From: JAJFIE01 sp964344255
GTDB lineage: Bacteria; Pseudomonadota; Alphaproteobacteria; Rhodospirillales; Casp-alpha2
Assembly (NCBI GenBank): GCA_964344255.1
Contig: CAYFMQ010000012.1
Location: 37,115 to 101,114 of the forward strand
Reading direction: 5' to 3'
DNA length: 64,000 bases
The translations under genes were made by a program, and so were the position numbers. Under the pieces are notes generated by a model. It saw only the letters and a program-made list of their open reading frames with translations, ran no database searches and was not told the origin of the DNA. Positions 25,894-34,759 of this stretch are shown here, piece by piece (position 1 is the stretch's first letter; each line of letters opens with the position of its first letter).

Positions 25894-27105
25894 GTGAATT
25901 ACGAAGATTTTTTCGCCAAGAAGATTAACGACCTCAAGGATGAAGGCCGTTACAGGGTCTTTGCCGATCTGGAACGCAAGGCAGGTGGTTTCCCGAAAGC
26001 CACCAATTACCGTGATGGCGATATTCACAATGTCACTGTCTGGTGCTCCAACGACTATCTCGGCATGGGTCAGAATGAAGATGTCCTTGCCGCCATGCAC
26101 GAAGCCATCGAAAAATGCGGTGCAGGCGCCGGTGGAACGCGCAACATCAGTGGCACAAACCACTACCATGTCCTGTTGGAACAGGAACTGGCCTCCCTGC
26201 ATGAAAAAGAAGCAGCCCTTATCTTTGGGTCCGGTTGGGTTGCCAACATGACAACCCTCTCCACGCTCGGCGCCCTGGTTCCGGACTGCGTTATCCTTTC
26301 CGACGCCCTCAACCACAACTCCATGATCGAGGGCATTCGCCACAGCAAGGCGGAACGCCATATTTTCCGCCATAATGACGTGGAACACCTGGAAGAACGG
26401 CTACAACAGTATGACCTGGATCGCCCCAAACTTATAGCCTTTGAATCCCTCTATTCCATGGATGGCGATATTGCGCCGATCAAGGAATTCTGTGACCTGG
26501 CAGATAAGTACAATGCCATGACCTTTATCGACGAGGTCCATGCCGTTGGCCTCTATGGCGATCATGGCGCCGGCGTTGCGGAAAGGGAAGGTCTGATGGA
26601 CCGCCTGACCATCATCCAGGGAACCTTGGCGAAAGGATTCGGTGTTGTCGGCGGTTATATTGCCGGCAGCGAAGCATTCTGCGACTTCATCCGCTCATAC
26701 GGCACCGGCTTCATCTTCTCCACCTCCATGCCGCCCGCTGTCGCAGCAGCAGCCCTGACGAGCGTCAAACACGTCCGTAGCCACCCAGAACTCAGAACCC
26801 GGCACCAGGAACGAGCAGCGACCTTGAAAAAACGCTTCCGGGATGCGGGTTTCCCCGTAATGCCTTCTATCAGCCATATCGTGCCCGTCCATGTCGGCGA
26901 TCCTGTTTTGTGCAAGAGCATTTCCGACAGGTTACTGGACACCCATGATATTTATGTCCAGCCGATCAATTATCCGACCGTGGCAAGGGGAACCGAACGG
27001 CTACGCTTTACACCGTCGCCGCTCCACACGGATGAAGACATGAATGCCCTGATTGAAGCCATGCGCGAAGTATGGGCTTTTCATGGCCTGAAGGCCGTCG
27101 CCTGA
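25894..27105 (+). CDS. hemA: 5-aminolevulinate synthase
   Basis: Condenses glycine and succinyl-CoA to 5-aminolevulinate, the first step of heme synthesis by the C4 (Shemin) pathway of alphaproteobacteria. The 403-residue protein has the PLP alpha-oxoamine synthase hallmarks GGTRNISGTNHYH, DALNHNSMIEGIRHS, FIDEVHAVGLYG and the PLP-lysine motif QGTLAKGFGVVGGY; the C-terminal PINYPTVARGTERLR is typical of ALAS. The start is GTG at 25894 with GGAG eight bases before it. It lies 28 bases after the aminotransferase and is probably cotranscribed with it. Confidence 0.96.
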   Translation: MNYEDFFAKKINDLKDEGRYRVFADLERKAGGFPKATNYRDGDIHNVTVWCSNDYLGMGQNEDVLAAMHEAIEKCGAGAGGTRNISGTNHYHVLLEQELASLHEKEAALIFGSGWVANMTTLSTLGALVPDCVILSDALNHNSMIEGIRHSKAERHIFRHNDVEHLEERLQQYDLDRPKLIAFESLYSMDGDIAPIKEFCDLADKYNAMTFIDEVHAVGLYGDHGAGVAEREGLMDRLTIIQGTLAKGFGVVGGYIAGSEAFCDFIRSYGTGFIFSTSMPPAVAAAALTSVKHVRSHPELRTRHQERAATLKKRFRDAGFPVMPSISHIVPVHVGDPVLCKSISDRLLDTHDIYVQPINYPTVARGTERLRFTPSPLHTDEDMNALIEAMREVWAFHGLKAVA

Positions 27106-27172
27106 TAAATTGCCGCTAATAACTGTTTTGTGTGGATGACTGTTAACCTAAAACGGTTTATAATCCGCCTCC

Positions 27173-27712
27173 ATGTATACAGATAACACACTGACACCGA
27201 AAGAAGCCGTTCGCTTGTGCGCCCTGGGCTCGCTTGCTGTAAAACCCATGCGCTATGGTGAACTCGCCGCTTCCATTCGCCATTTCAACAGCCACATCAT
27301 CGGGCCGTCCCTTGATGTCATGGGTCAGTCCATTGAACTGCTTCGCTATGAAGGTCTTGTCCATGCCATTGATGGCGACAGCATGGAAGACAACGCCGAA
27401 CTCGCCATTACCGATGAGGGGCGCGAGGAACTGTCTACCCTCCTCACCGCCAATGTTCGGATGGGCGCAACGGAGCTTAACAAACTGATTATTGCTCTTA
27501 AGTTCCGGTTCCTGCATCTGCTGACACCGGAAGACCAGCAAGGCCAGATATCCCTTCTTGTTGATTTTTCAGATAATGAACTGGCTAGGCTTCACAAGTT
27601 GCGCACCCATCATATGGGTGATGAGGGATTTCTTCCGGCATGGTTGGAACACGACATCGAGCTTGCAGAAAAGCGCATGGATTGGCTTAAGTCCCTCAAG
27701 CCAATCACTTAA
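27173..27712 (+). CDS. Winged-helix-like protein of unknown function
   Basis: A 179-residue protein. Residues 8-90 look like a PadR/MarR-type winged helix (ALGSLAVKPMRYGELAASIRHF, DVMGQSIELLRYEGLVHAI, and the wing-end ITDEGREELSTLL), followed by an all-helical C-terminal half with acidic residues that resembles a PadR dimerisation domain. I infer a transcription regulator. It follows hemA after 67 bases and could share its transcript; a target is not evident. Confidence 0.65.
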   Translation: MYTDNTLTPKEAVRLCALGSLAVKPMRYGELAASIRHFNSHIIGPSLDVMGQSIELLRYEGLVHAIDGDSMEDNAELAITDEGREELSTLLTANVRMGATELNKLIIALKFRFLHLLTPEDQQGQISLLVDFSDNELARLHKLRTHHMGDEGFLPAWLEHDIELAEKRMDWLKSLKPIT

Positions 27713-27744
27713 CACCTCAATTTTCCGAATTTAACCCGGTAGTC

Positions 27745-28245
27745 TTATTTACCAGGAACGAGTTTTTCCACCATTTGCTGGACACCGTTCAAGATGGCCG
27801 TTCCCTGGGCTCCGCCATCGCCTTTCATACGATTGGAAATGATCAGCTTCATGGCGTCGATGTGGATACGAATGGCTTCATTCTGGACATCAGGAGCCAC
27901 GGAGTCGTCAAAACGTTCGATTAGCCGGCAAAGGTTGTTTCCCACCGCCGTAATGAGCTCATAACCGAAACTGCCGCCCTGGCCTTTCATGTCATGGGCG
28001 ATACCGAAAACCTTGTCGACATCCTTCGTCCTGTCGCCGCCGCCCTCTACAAGCCGGTCATAGGCGGAAGCAATCTTTTTCAGGTCTTCCTCGACCCAGT
28101 CGAGATAACTGTCGGCCATGTTTGCAATAACCTGCTCGGCGCGTTCCAGCGCCTCCATGTCAACAGCGTTCGGACCGCCCGTGACGATCTTGTCTTTTAA
28201 CGTATCCGGCGGAACGATGATTTCCGCTTTACCTTCCTCAGCCAT
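27745..28245 (-). CDS. Hpt (histidine phosphotransfer) domain protein
   Basis: A 166-residue phosphotransfer protein. The Hpt motif is HDMKGQGGSFGY with the phospho-His at residue 84; the flanking helices (residues 35-145) fit the four-helix bundle. The first 30 residues are probably disordered. It lies 41 bases downstream of the CheY-like gene and is cotranscribed with it, so the pair may form a phosphorelay, the Hpt protein passing phosphate to or from the receiver. No kinase gene is adjacent. Confidence 0.85.
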   Translation of the reverse strand: MAEEGKAEIIVPPDTLKDKIVTGGPNAVDMEALERAEQVIANMADSYLDWVEEDLKKIASAYDRLVEGGGDRTKDVDKVFGIAHDMKGQGGSFGYELITAVGNNLCRLIERFDDSVAPDVQNEAIRIHIDAMKLIISNRMKGDGGAQGTAILNGVQQMVEKLVPGK

Positions 28246-28286
28246 TTTCTTTCCTCCGGCAGGCTATTTCTTATGGCAGCATATCT

Positions 28287-28910
28287 TTAGCTGTTCAACA
28301 AGGCCTCAATTTCATCCTGATTTAAATCTTTTCCACCTTCCGGTTCCGCCACAGCTTCAGCAGGTGTTGGCGTATCTGCCGGCGGTGTTACCGCAGATGC
28401 GGGTTTTGGTGTTGGATCGTTCTCGGATTTCCGGCGTTCTGAACCTGTGTAGTTCGGATCATTCCTACGGCGACGGTCCGGTCCGAAGTACCTTCCGGCT
28501 TTTATGAACTTGCGCTCATGTTCAATGATGGTCTTGATGCGGGAATAGAGTTTTTTTGCCGAAATCGGTTTTGCCAGAAACTCGTTTACGCCTGAGTCCC
28601 TGGCTTCTATCACCCGGTTCATTTCCGTGTGGCCAGTTAACATGATAATCGAAACATATGGATTGGGGCTGTCGCCTCCCGTTCGCACAAGTCGTACGAA
28701 GTCAAGGCCGTCCAGGGGCTCCATGTTCCAATCGCAAATAATCAGATCGGCCGGAAAATGGCGAAGCTCCTTGAATGCGTCAGCACCGTCGATGGCTTCA
28801 TGCACATTCCGAACGCCAAGAGCATGTAAGATTGATTTAACCAATGCCCGCATATGCTTGTTGTCATCGACAACAAGTAGATTGAGACGCTCTAGGCTGT
28901 AATCAACCAT
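28287..28910 (-). CDS. CheY-like response regulator with Arg-rich segment and FliM-like C-terminal tail
   Basis: A 207-residue protein. Residues 9-130 are a receiver domain: acidic pair at 15-16, phospho-Asp 60 in IICDWNM, Thr 92 and Lys 114. Residues 140-161 are Arg-rich (YFGPDRRRR and YTGSERRK), like the c-di-GMP-binding stretch of Cle-type CheY proteins or a GPDRRR motif. A Pro/Ala linker (165-192) leads to a last segment DLNQDEIEALLNS, which resembles the CheY-binding peptide at the FliM N-terminus (LSQ-EIDALL). No DNA-binding domain is present. It probably acts through protein contacts, perhaps at the flagellar motor; that is an inference. An Hpt gene follows. Confidence 0.85.
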   Translation of the reverse strand: MVDYSLERLNLLVVDDNKHMRALVKSILHALGVRNVHEAIDGADAFKELRHFPADLIICDWNMEPLDGLDFVRLVRTGGDSPNPYVSIIMLTGHTEMNRVIEARDSGVNEFLAKPISAKKLYSRIKTIIEHERKFIKAGRYFGPDRRRRNDPNYTGSERRKSENDPTPKPASAVTPPADTPTPAEAVAEPEGGKDLNQDEIEALLNS

Positions 28911-29085
28911 CCTTTAATCGTTCTCCCCAAGACATTTTAAAGCATATTGTCCGTTTCCGTGATCCGGATAAGCATAAAAATCACAGATAGCAAAACAATA
29001 ATGTGACCCAATTACACATTCCATCACACTGAATACCATTAGTAAACATATGGTTACACGGAAAAAGTGGCAGTGATGCGGTGGA

Positions 29086-29526
29086 TCAAAGAAGACCCAA
29101 TTCGCGCAATTCAACCTCAAGATGGGGTGGTAATGCGTTAACCGATGAACGTGAACGACCGTTGATGTCGGCCGGCGCGTCGGCGTCTTCAAGATATCGC
29201 CATCCCTGGAATGCCCGTCTCGGCTGGCGTTCCGTTTCAACGAGGACCGGATCAAACACCAGGGCGCAGGCCGGTTCGCCGTTTTCACGCTGGTCCGGTT
29301 CAATTGCGACGATACGCTGACAAACCTGCACCAGCCCCTTGATTACCCAGTAAATCGAACCGCCATCCAATATCTCGTCCTTTCGGCGGGGCGTATTGCG
29401 GGTCAGGTGTTTCAACACCAGCGGTTTCCCGGTTTTCAGGGCCTGCCTTGCGCGTTTTTCCTGCCAGTCCGCCAATTCGGAAACGGTATCAACACCGACG
29501 CAGAGCTTGATTATATGTACGGTCAT
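29086..29526 (-). CDS. DUF1489 family protein
   Basis: A 146-residue soluble protein of the alphaproteobacterial DUF1489 family, recognised by its start (TVHIIKLCVGVDTVSELADW), the HLTRNTPRRKDEILDGGSIYW block and the VFDPVLVETERQPRRAFQGW block. The function is unknown. It sits 17 bases downstream of the isomerase-like gene and is probably cotranscribed with it. The gap to the CheY-like gene (28911-29085) is AT-rich and holds that gene's promoter region. Confidence 0.85.
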   Translation of the reverse strand: MTVHIIKLCVGVDTVSELADWQEKRARQALKTGKPLVLKHLTRNTPRRKDEILDGGSIYWVIKGLVQVCQRIVAIEPDQRENGEPACALVFDPVLVETERQPRRAFQGWRYLEDADAPADINGRSRSSVNALPPHLEVELRELGLL

Positions 29527-29543
29527 AGGATGTTTAAGAGTTC

Positions 29544-30176
29544 CTACCAGCCACCAGATTTAAGCCAACGCTTGATCATCCAGAAGCGATCCGCGCCCCA
29601 GAAAGGCTCACCGTCGACAATAACATATGGCGAGCCAAAAACACCCTTTTCCAGCGCCTGATCGACCTCATCGCGAAGGCGCAGCTTTATGGACGACTGC
29701 TCTATGCCATCCAGAACCGCTTGCCTGTCCAGGCCCAGCCCGGCGGCAATCTCTGCAACGGTTTCAGGATCATTGATGGCCGCACCGTCACCGAAATAGG
29801 CCTTGTAGGCTGCCATGGCGAAGGGTTTAGCCTGATCGGGGCTATTCTCTTCAATCCAGTAAAAAGTGCGGGCCGTACGGACGGTTGCTATGGGAAACGG
29901 ATCGGGCAAGGACCAGGGAAGTCCCATAAAACGGGCCAAACGGTCCCAGTCGTGAACGGAATATTCGCCTTTCGCCCCCTGATCGGACAGGGGGCGGTTT
30001 CCTGTTTTTTCCATGGCGGGTCCAAGCAGGATCGGCCGCCAGCGTACCGTACGGTCGAACGGCGTCACGACCTCATCAATGCGCGCGGCGGCGAAATAAC
30101 CGTAAGGCGAAGAAAAATCGAAATAGAAATCGATCTCTCCGGTTGTAGTTTCGGTTTCAGGCATTTGATTGCTCAT
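29544..30176 (-). CDS. 2-hydroxychromene-2-carboxylate isomerase-like (DsbA/kappa-GST family)
   Basis: A 210-residue thioredoxin-fold protein of the DsbA/HCCA isomerase family. FDFSSPYGYFAAARIDEV has a Ser instead of the CxxC cysteine, as in glutathione-dependent HCCA isomerases; LPWSLPDPFPIATVRTAR and the C-terminal GVFGSPYVIVDGEPFWGADR are the family's other landmarks. HCCA isomerases work in naphthalene breakdown, but homologues outside such pathways are common and unassigned. No aromatic degradation genes are nearby. Confidence 0.85.
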   Translation of the reverse strand: MSNQMPETETTTGEIDFYFDFSSPYGYFAAARIDEVVTPFDRTVRWRPILLGPAMEKTGNRPLSDQGAKGEYSVHDWDRLARFMGLPWSLPDPFPIATVRTARTFYWIEENSPDQAKPFAMAAYKAYFGDGAAINDPETVAEIAAGLGLDRQAVLDGIEQSSIKLRLRDEVDQALEKGVFGSPYVIVDGEPFWGADRFWMIKRWLKSGGW

Positions 30177-30222
30177 TTCCCAATTTCAGTTCTTTTGGCT
30201 GTATACCCCCTGGTATCTACCC

Positions 30223-30903
30223 TTACCAGGGAATGCTCGCTCCATCATAGTTCCAGAACTGCCCAGCCATGTCCGTATCCAGTGAGGCAATGACGGCGCG
30301 CATGCCCGAAACGCTCTCAGGCGCGTCAATCAAGCCGTTTGGGCCGCCCATATCCGTCCTCACCCAGCCGGGGTGCAGGACGGCGGCAACAATGCCTCTG
30401 GGCGCCAGGTCGATGGCCAGGCTCCTCATGGCGGCATTCACGCCGGCCTTGGAGGATCGGTAGACATAGGAGCCGCCAGAGCCGTTGTCCGCCATGCTTC
30501 CCATCTTGGAGGAAACCGTGAAAATTTTCTTCATGTCGCTCATCGCGACATTCTCGACCAAGGCCTGAGAGACCATCAACGGCGCAACGACATTGGTACG
30601 GAGAACATCCATCCAATGAGTGGACTCCAACTCACCAATCGGTTTTTTGGCCCCCATCACGCCTGCATTGTTGATTAGCACATCGATGGCCTGGCCTGAC
30701 AGATCGTCCGCCAGGAGGCGAATTGAGGCATCATCATCGACAGCCAGAGCATGAACACTGAGATCGCCTTCAAATCCCATCAGGGTCTCCGCTGCGACCG
30801 GGTTACGGCAGGTTGCGATAACCTTCCATCCATCAGCGAGATACTGACGGGCAAATTCAAGACCAAGGCCACGGTTCGCGCCTGTAATCAGGACTGTTGG
30901 CAT
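30223..30903 (-). CDS. Short-chain dehydrogenase/reductase
   Basis: A classical SDR of 226 residues. The NAD(P)-binding TGANRGLGLEFAR is at the N-terminus, the NNAG strand is present (VLINNAGVMG), the catalytic Ser is in FTVSSKMGSMA and the catalytic Tyr-x-x-x-Lys in YRSSKAG. The sequence resembles the C-factor/CsgA-like group, whose substrates are uncertain. It is transcribed alone, between the isomerase-like gene and mgtE. Confidence 0.88.
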   Translation of the reverse strand: MPTVLITGANRGLGLEFARQYLADGWKVIATCRNPVAAETLMGFEGDLSVHALAVDDDASIRLLADDLSGQAIDVLINNAGVMGAKKPIGELESTHWMDVLRTNVVAPLMVSQALVENVAMSDMKKIFTVSSKMGSMADNGSGGSYVYRSSKAGVNAAMRSLAIDLAPRGIVAAVLHPGWVRTDMGGPNGLIDAPESVSGMRAVIASLDTDMAGQFWNYDGASIPW

Positions 30904-30945
30904 TCTATACTCCCAGAAAGTTCGAAAATTCAGATAAAAACGTGA

Positions 30946-32364
30946 TTAAAACAATATCCATGCCGCAAGGCCGAGAAAAGCAAAGAACCCGACGACATCC
31001 GTCACGGTGGTGACAAAAACGCTCGATGCGATGGCCGGGTCCACGCCGGACCGGTCCAGCATGATCGGAACGGCCGTTCCGGCCAGGGCGGCGACGATCA
31101 TGTTGATGATCATGGCCAAGCCGATAACAACGCCCAGCATAATGTCTTCAAACCAGGCCCAGGCGACGAAACCGGCGATCACGGCAAACAGAGCGCCGTT
31201 GAAGCAGCCGACGATCAGTTCCTTGGTGATGACGCGAAAAGCGTTCGTTGTCGTAAGCTCCCTGGTTGCAAGGCCACGGACGGCAACAGTGAGGGTTTGC
31301 GTGCCTGCGTTTCCGCCCATGGACGCAACAATGGGCATAAGCACGGCGAGGGCGACAATCTGTTCGATCGTGGCTTCGAAGAAACCGATCACAACGGAAG
31401 CCAGCACCGCCGTCGCCAGGTTGATCAACAGCCATGAAAAGCGGGATCTTGTCGTATCGATAGCGGCGTCGTAGAGATCGTCCTCACCGACACCGGCCAG
31501 CAGCATCATGTCTTCTTCGTGCTCGTCATCGATCACGTCGACGACATCGTCAACCGTAATGGAGCCGACCAAGCGACCGGCTTCGTCCACAACCGGTGCG
31601 GAAACCAGATCGCGCTGGCGGAACAGGTAGGCGACTTCCTCCTGATCCGTTTCGACGGGAATAAGGTGCAATTCCGTCATCATGATGTCGGCGACCTTGA
31701 CGGGGCGCCTAGTCCGCATCAGCGTGCTCAAGGGGATGGCGCCGACCGGTTTATGGGCCGCATCGACGACGAAAATGTCAAAGAAGGACGTTGGTAAAGA
31801 ATCCGGATCATCATCGGCACACTGGCGGATGAAATCGATGGTTTCACCCATGGTCCAAAATTCAGGCACCGAAACAAGTTCACGCTGCATCATGCGCCCG
31901 GCGCTGTCATCGGGATAGTTCAGGCTTTCTTCGATGAAAGTCCTGTCTTCCGCAGGGATGGCGTCCAGGATTTGGCGCTGATCTTCCTCGTCCAGTTCTT
32001 CGATAACGTCAACGGCGTCGTCACTGTCCAGTTCGGTAATGGCCTGGGCAATATTTTCATGCCCCAGGTGCTCAATGACTTCCTCTCGGACCGTATCGTC
32101 CAACTCCGCCAGGGTATCGGCATCAAAGAGTTCGCCCAGTGTCTCCAGCAGATCGATTCGGTGCTGATGGCTGACCTGTTCGATAACATCGGCCAGTTCC
32201 GATGGGTGCAGCGCGTCGCACAGGGCAATGACCTTGCCCTGGTCACCGGCGTCCAGGGCACCAATCAATTCACTGACGACTTCCGTATCCAGATCGAAGG
32301 TTACGGGTTCAGCCGATTCCGTTTCATCTTTTTGATGTTCAGGTTGTGTCTCGGGTGTCGTCAT
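30946..32364 (-). CDS. mgtE: Magnesium transporter MgtE
   Basis: A 472-residue magnesium channel of the inner membrane. The cytosolic N domain (residues 30-150, MgtE repeats such as LHPSELADVIEQ) is followed by tandem CBS domains (150-285) and five C-terminal membrane helices (300-472), including the pore segment MPIVASMGGNAGTQTL. N and CBS domains sense intracellular magnesium and close the pore. The length matches the family. The region before the gene has no sign of a magnesium riboswitch. Confidence 0.95.
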   Translation of the reverse strand: MTTPETQPEHQKDETESAEPVTFDLDTEVVSELIGALDAGDQGKVIALCDALHPSELADVIEQVSHQHRIDLLETLGELFDADTLAELDDTVREEVIEHLGHENIAQAITELDSDDAVDVIEELDEEDQRQILDAIPAEDRTFIEESLNYPDDSAGRMMQRELVSVPEFWTMGETIDFIRQCADDDPDSLPTSFFDIFVVDAAHKPVGAIPLSTLMRTRRPVKVADIMMTELHLIPVETDQEEVAYLFRQRDLVSAPVVDEAGRLVGSITVDDVVDVIDDEHEEDMMLLAGVGEDDLYDAAIDTTRSRFSWLLINLATAVLASVVIGFFEATIEQIVALAVLMPIVASMGGNAGTQTLTVAVRGLATRELTTTNAFRVITKELIVGCFNGALFAVIAGFVAWAWFEDIMLGVVIGLAMIINMIVAALAGTAVPIMLDRSGVDPAIASSVFVTTVTDVVGFFAFLGLAAWILF

Positions 32365-32435
32365 GCATCGCCCTTTCCCCTACAACAATGCCACGCTGGG
32401 CCGGATAGCTAAAGGCAGCATAACCCAAAAAGAAA

Positions 32436-32458
32436 AAACCCGCCTCTCAGGCGGGTTC
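32436..32458 (-). terminator. Rho-independent terminator after tRNA-Leu
   Basis: Stem of AACCCGCC with GGCGGGTT around a five-base loop, followed on the minus strand by a T-rich run (TTTTCTTTTT). It lies 11 bases after the tRNA end. Confidence 0.85.
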
Positions 32459-32468
32459 TTCTAGATGA

Positions 32469-32555
32469 TGGTGCGGTCGAGAAGACTCGAACTTCCACCC
32501 GTGTTACCGGACAGCGACCTCAACGCTGCGCGTCTACCAATTCCGCCACGACCGC
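32469..32555 (-). tRNA. tRNA-Leu (anticodon GAG)
   Basis: An 87-base class II tRNA with encoded CCA. Acceptor GCGGTCG pairs with CGACCGC, anticodon stem CAGCG/CGCTG carries the loop TTGAGGT (anticodon GAG), a long variable arm follows and the T-loop contains GTTCGAGTC. It is transcribed alone and has its own terminator. Confidence 0.96.
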
Positions 32556-32700
32556 AATTCATCTTGACGTCCCCTCAGGCATGCCAGATAGCATACCACG
32601 GGGTTGCTCTTTCTCGGGCGACGAGATAGCAAATACTGGAGCCCCGATCAAGCACTGGAACTGCTTGAAAACAATTTATTATTGGAAACGTTTTACGCCC

Positions 32701-33372
32701 ATGAACGCCCCCTCGCCCTCAGACGGCCGGCCCATAGAGTGGCGCATCAGCGATGACCTGGTGGATTATCCTGAAGCCGTCGCCTTTATGGAACAGCGGG
32801 TCAGCTATATTCGGGCAGGTATAGCGCCGGATACGGTCTGGCTGCTTGAGCATCCGCCCCTCTATACAGCCGGAACGAGCGCCGCGCCGGAGGAACTGAT
32901 CAGCGCTGATCGTTTCCCGGTTTATGAAACGGGTCGTGGCGGTCGTTACACCTATCACGGCCCGGGCCAGCGCATAGCCTACGTCATGATGGACCTGAAA
33001 AACCGCGGCAGCGATGTCAGGGCCTATATTCACGACCTTGAAGACTGGGTTATCCACACCCTGGCGTTGTTCAACGTAAAGGGCGAGCGGCGTGAAGGCA
33101 GGGTCGGGATATGGGTAGACCGGGCTGCCGACAGGAACGAGCCGGGCCGCGAAGACAAGATCGCCGCCATCGGCGTCAGAGTCAGGCGCTGGGTGAGCTA
33201 CCACGGCATCTCGATCAATGTGGAGCCGGATCTTGAGCATTTTTCCGGCATCGTCCCCTGCGGCATCGATGAGCACGGCGTCACATCGCTGGTCGATCTC
33301 GGTATAACAGCAACAATCAACGATGTGGATAACGCCCTGATACAGGCCTTTGACGATGTATTTGGCGGCTAA
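32701..33372 (+). CDS. lipB: Octanoyltransferase LipB
   Basis: Transfers octanoyl groups from acyl-carrier protein to lipoyl domains of 2-oxoacid dehydrogenases and the glycine cleavage system. The 223-residue protein has GRGGRYTYHGPGQ (substrate loop), IAAIGVRVRRWVSYHG (with the region of the catalytic Lys) and the catalytic Cys in VPCGIDEHGVTSL. An earlier ATG (32581) would add 40 residues without family support, so the ATG at 32701 was chosen. Its stop shares the four bases CTAA with the stop of the convergent oxidoreductase. Confidence 0.95.
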   Translation: MNAPSPSDGRPIEWRISDDLVDYPEAVAFMEQRVSYIRAGIAPDTVWLLEHPPLYTAGTSAAPEELISADRFPVYETGRGGRYTYHGPGQRIAYVMMDLKNRGSDVRAYIHDLEDWVIHTLALFNVKGERREGRVGIWVDRAADRNEPGREDKIAAIGVRVRRWVSYHGISINVEPDLEHFSGIVPCGIDEHGVTSLVDLGITATINDVDNALIQAFDDVFGG

Positions 33373-34757
33373 ATAAGGTTATAGGGCTCGTCCCAGTCGC
33401 CTTCCGCAAACCGTGACAGGCGGAAGGGATTCAGGTCAACCGATGGCGCACCGCCGCCCACCAGTTCGGAGACAACCTTGCCGACGCCGGGCCCGATACC
33501 GAATCCGTGACCGCTTAGGCCGGTAACGACAACCAAACCGCCCACGCCGACGCTGCCGTCAATTACCGGCAGCATGTCCGGGGTCATTTCGATGTGGCCT
33601 GCCCAGGCTTTTTTTAACTCGACCTCATGGGTTGCATTGAAAAGGTTTCTCAACTCCTCCAGGGTCCGCCTGAGTTTACGCTTGTTGGGTATGGGCTCGC
33701 TGATTCTGGCGCGACGCAAGGGATCGTTCATGGCGCTTGAGCCCGGAATACGCCCCAACAAGTCGAGAAAGAACGGGTGTCCGAACTGCAATTGCACCAT
33801 GTCTCGGTGCTTCATGAAGACCGGCCAGTAGTATTTCGCATGCTCCAATGCATCCAGAGAAATGTCGAAATCGCTGACATCGAGACCTGAGATGGTGAAA
33901 CATGAATCCTTGCGCTGTACAAAGCCCAGGCTGGGGGTCCAGGCGGCAATCTTTGAAATACGGGAAACCGGCATGGTGCGCCCGACCGTGCCGCGGATAC
34001 GCGCCTGCGGCAGGGAAATATTGAGCCAACTCAGGACCTGGCGTGTCCAGGCGCCGGCGGCAACGATGACCGTGTTCGTCGTCACGAACCCCTTTTCTGT
34101 GGCAATGCCGCAGATGGCCCCGCCCTTTGTTTCTAGCCCTATGACGGCGCAATTGGTGATCACCCGGCCTTTTTTACGCTGAATGGCGTCGGCGAAGGCC
34201 TGTGTCGCTTTTTCAGGGTCCGCATTGCCGTCACTGGGAACATAAATGCCGCCTACCCAGTTACGTGTCATGCCCGGCATGAGTTCGGCGACCTGGTCGC
34301 CGCTCAGTACGCGGGTCTCCACGTCATAAGGAGATGCCGCCTCCTGCCATTCCTCATAGGCCGACATGGCGCTTTCCTTGTCGGTCATGCCTAGGATACC
34401 GGCCTGCTGCCAACCCATATCGGCACGCAGTTCCTTTTCGAGCCCCTGCCAGATACCATTTGCAAGAACCATCATGGGCAGCTCCTGGGGATCGCGGCCC
34501 AATTGACGGACAAATCCCCAGTTACGGCCGGATTGCTCCTGGGCGACCCCATGCGCCTTTTCAAAAACGGCAACATCGACGCCCTGTTTCGCCAGATAAT
34601 AGGCCGTTGAGCAACCGATGATGCCTCCCCCGATGATGGCGACGTCTACATGATCCGGAAACGGTTTCGGAGCCGCTTTTTTCCGGGTTACGGAAGTCGT
34701 GCGCTTCGGCTTCGTTGCTTTTTTAGCCGGGACGGTTTTCTTGACGCTCTTTGCCAT
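33369..34757 (-). CDS. DAO-family FAD-dependent oxidoreductase
   Basis: A D-amino-acid/glycine oxidase-type flavoenzyme of 462 residues. The dinucleotide motif DVAIIGGGIIGCSTAYYLAKQG lies at residues 38-60, the active-site/flavin blocks include QEQSGRNWGFVRQ and WTRQVLSWL, and the C-terminus has the ADP-binding VTGLSGHGFGIGPGVG. The first 35 residues are an unusual Lys/Ala/Thr/Pro-rich basic extension absent from most relatives. The ATG lies two bases after the acyP stop (coupled), and no convincing later start exists. The substrate (sarcosine, glycine, D-amino acid, glycerol-type) is unknown. Confidence 0.88.
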   Translation of the reverse strand: MAKSVKKTVPAKKATKPKRTTSVTRKKAAPKPFPDHVDVAIIGGGIIGCSTAYYLAKQGVDVAVFEKAHGVAQEQSGRNWGFVRQLGRDPQELPMMVLANGIWQGLEKELRADMGWQQAGILGMTDKESAMSAYEEWQEAASPYDVETRVLSGDQVAELMPGMTRNWVGGIYVPSDGNADPEKATQAFADAIQRKKGRVITNCAVIGLETKGGAICGIATEKGFVTTNTVIVAAGAWTRQVLSWLNISLPQARIRGTVGRTMPVSRISKIAAWTPSLGFVQRKDSCFTISGLDVSDFDISLDALEHAKYYWPVFMKHRDMVQLQFGHPFFLDLLGRIPGSSAMNDPLRRARISEPIPNKRKLRRTLEELRNLFNATHEVELKKAWAGHIEMTPDMLPVIDGSVGVGGLVVVTGLSGHGFGIGPGVGKVVSELVGGGAPSVDLNPFRLSRFAEGDWDEPYNLI

Positions 34758-34759
34758 GA

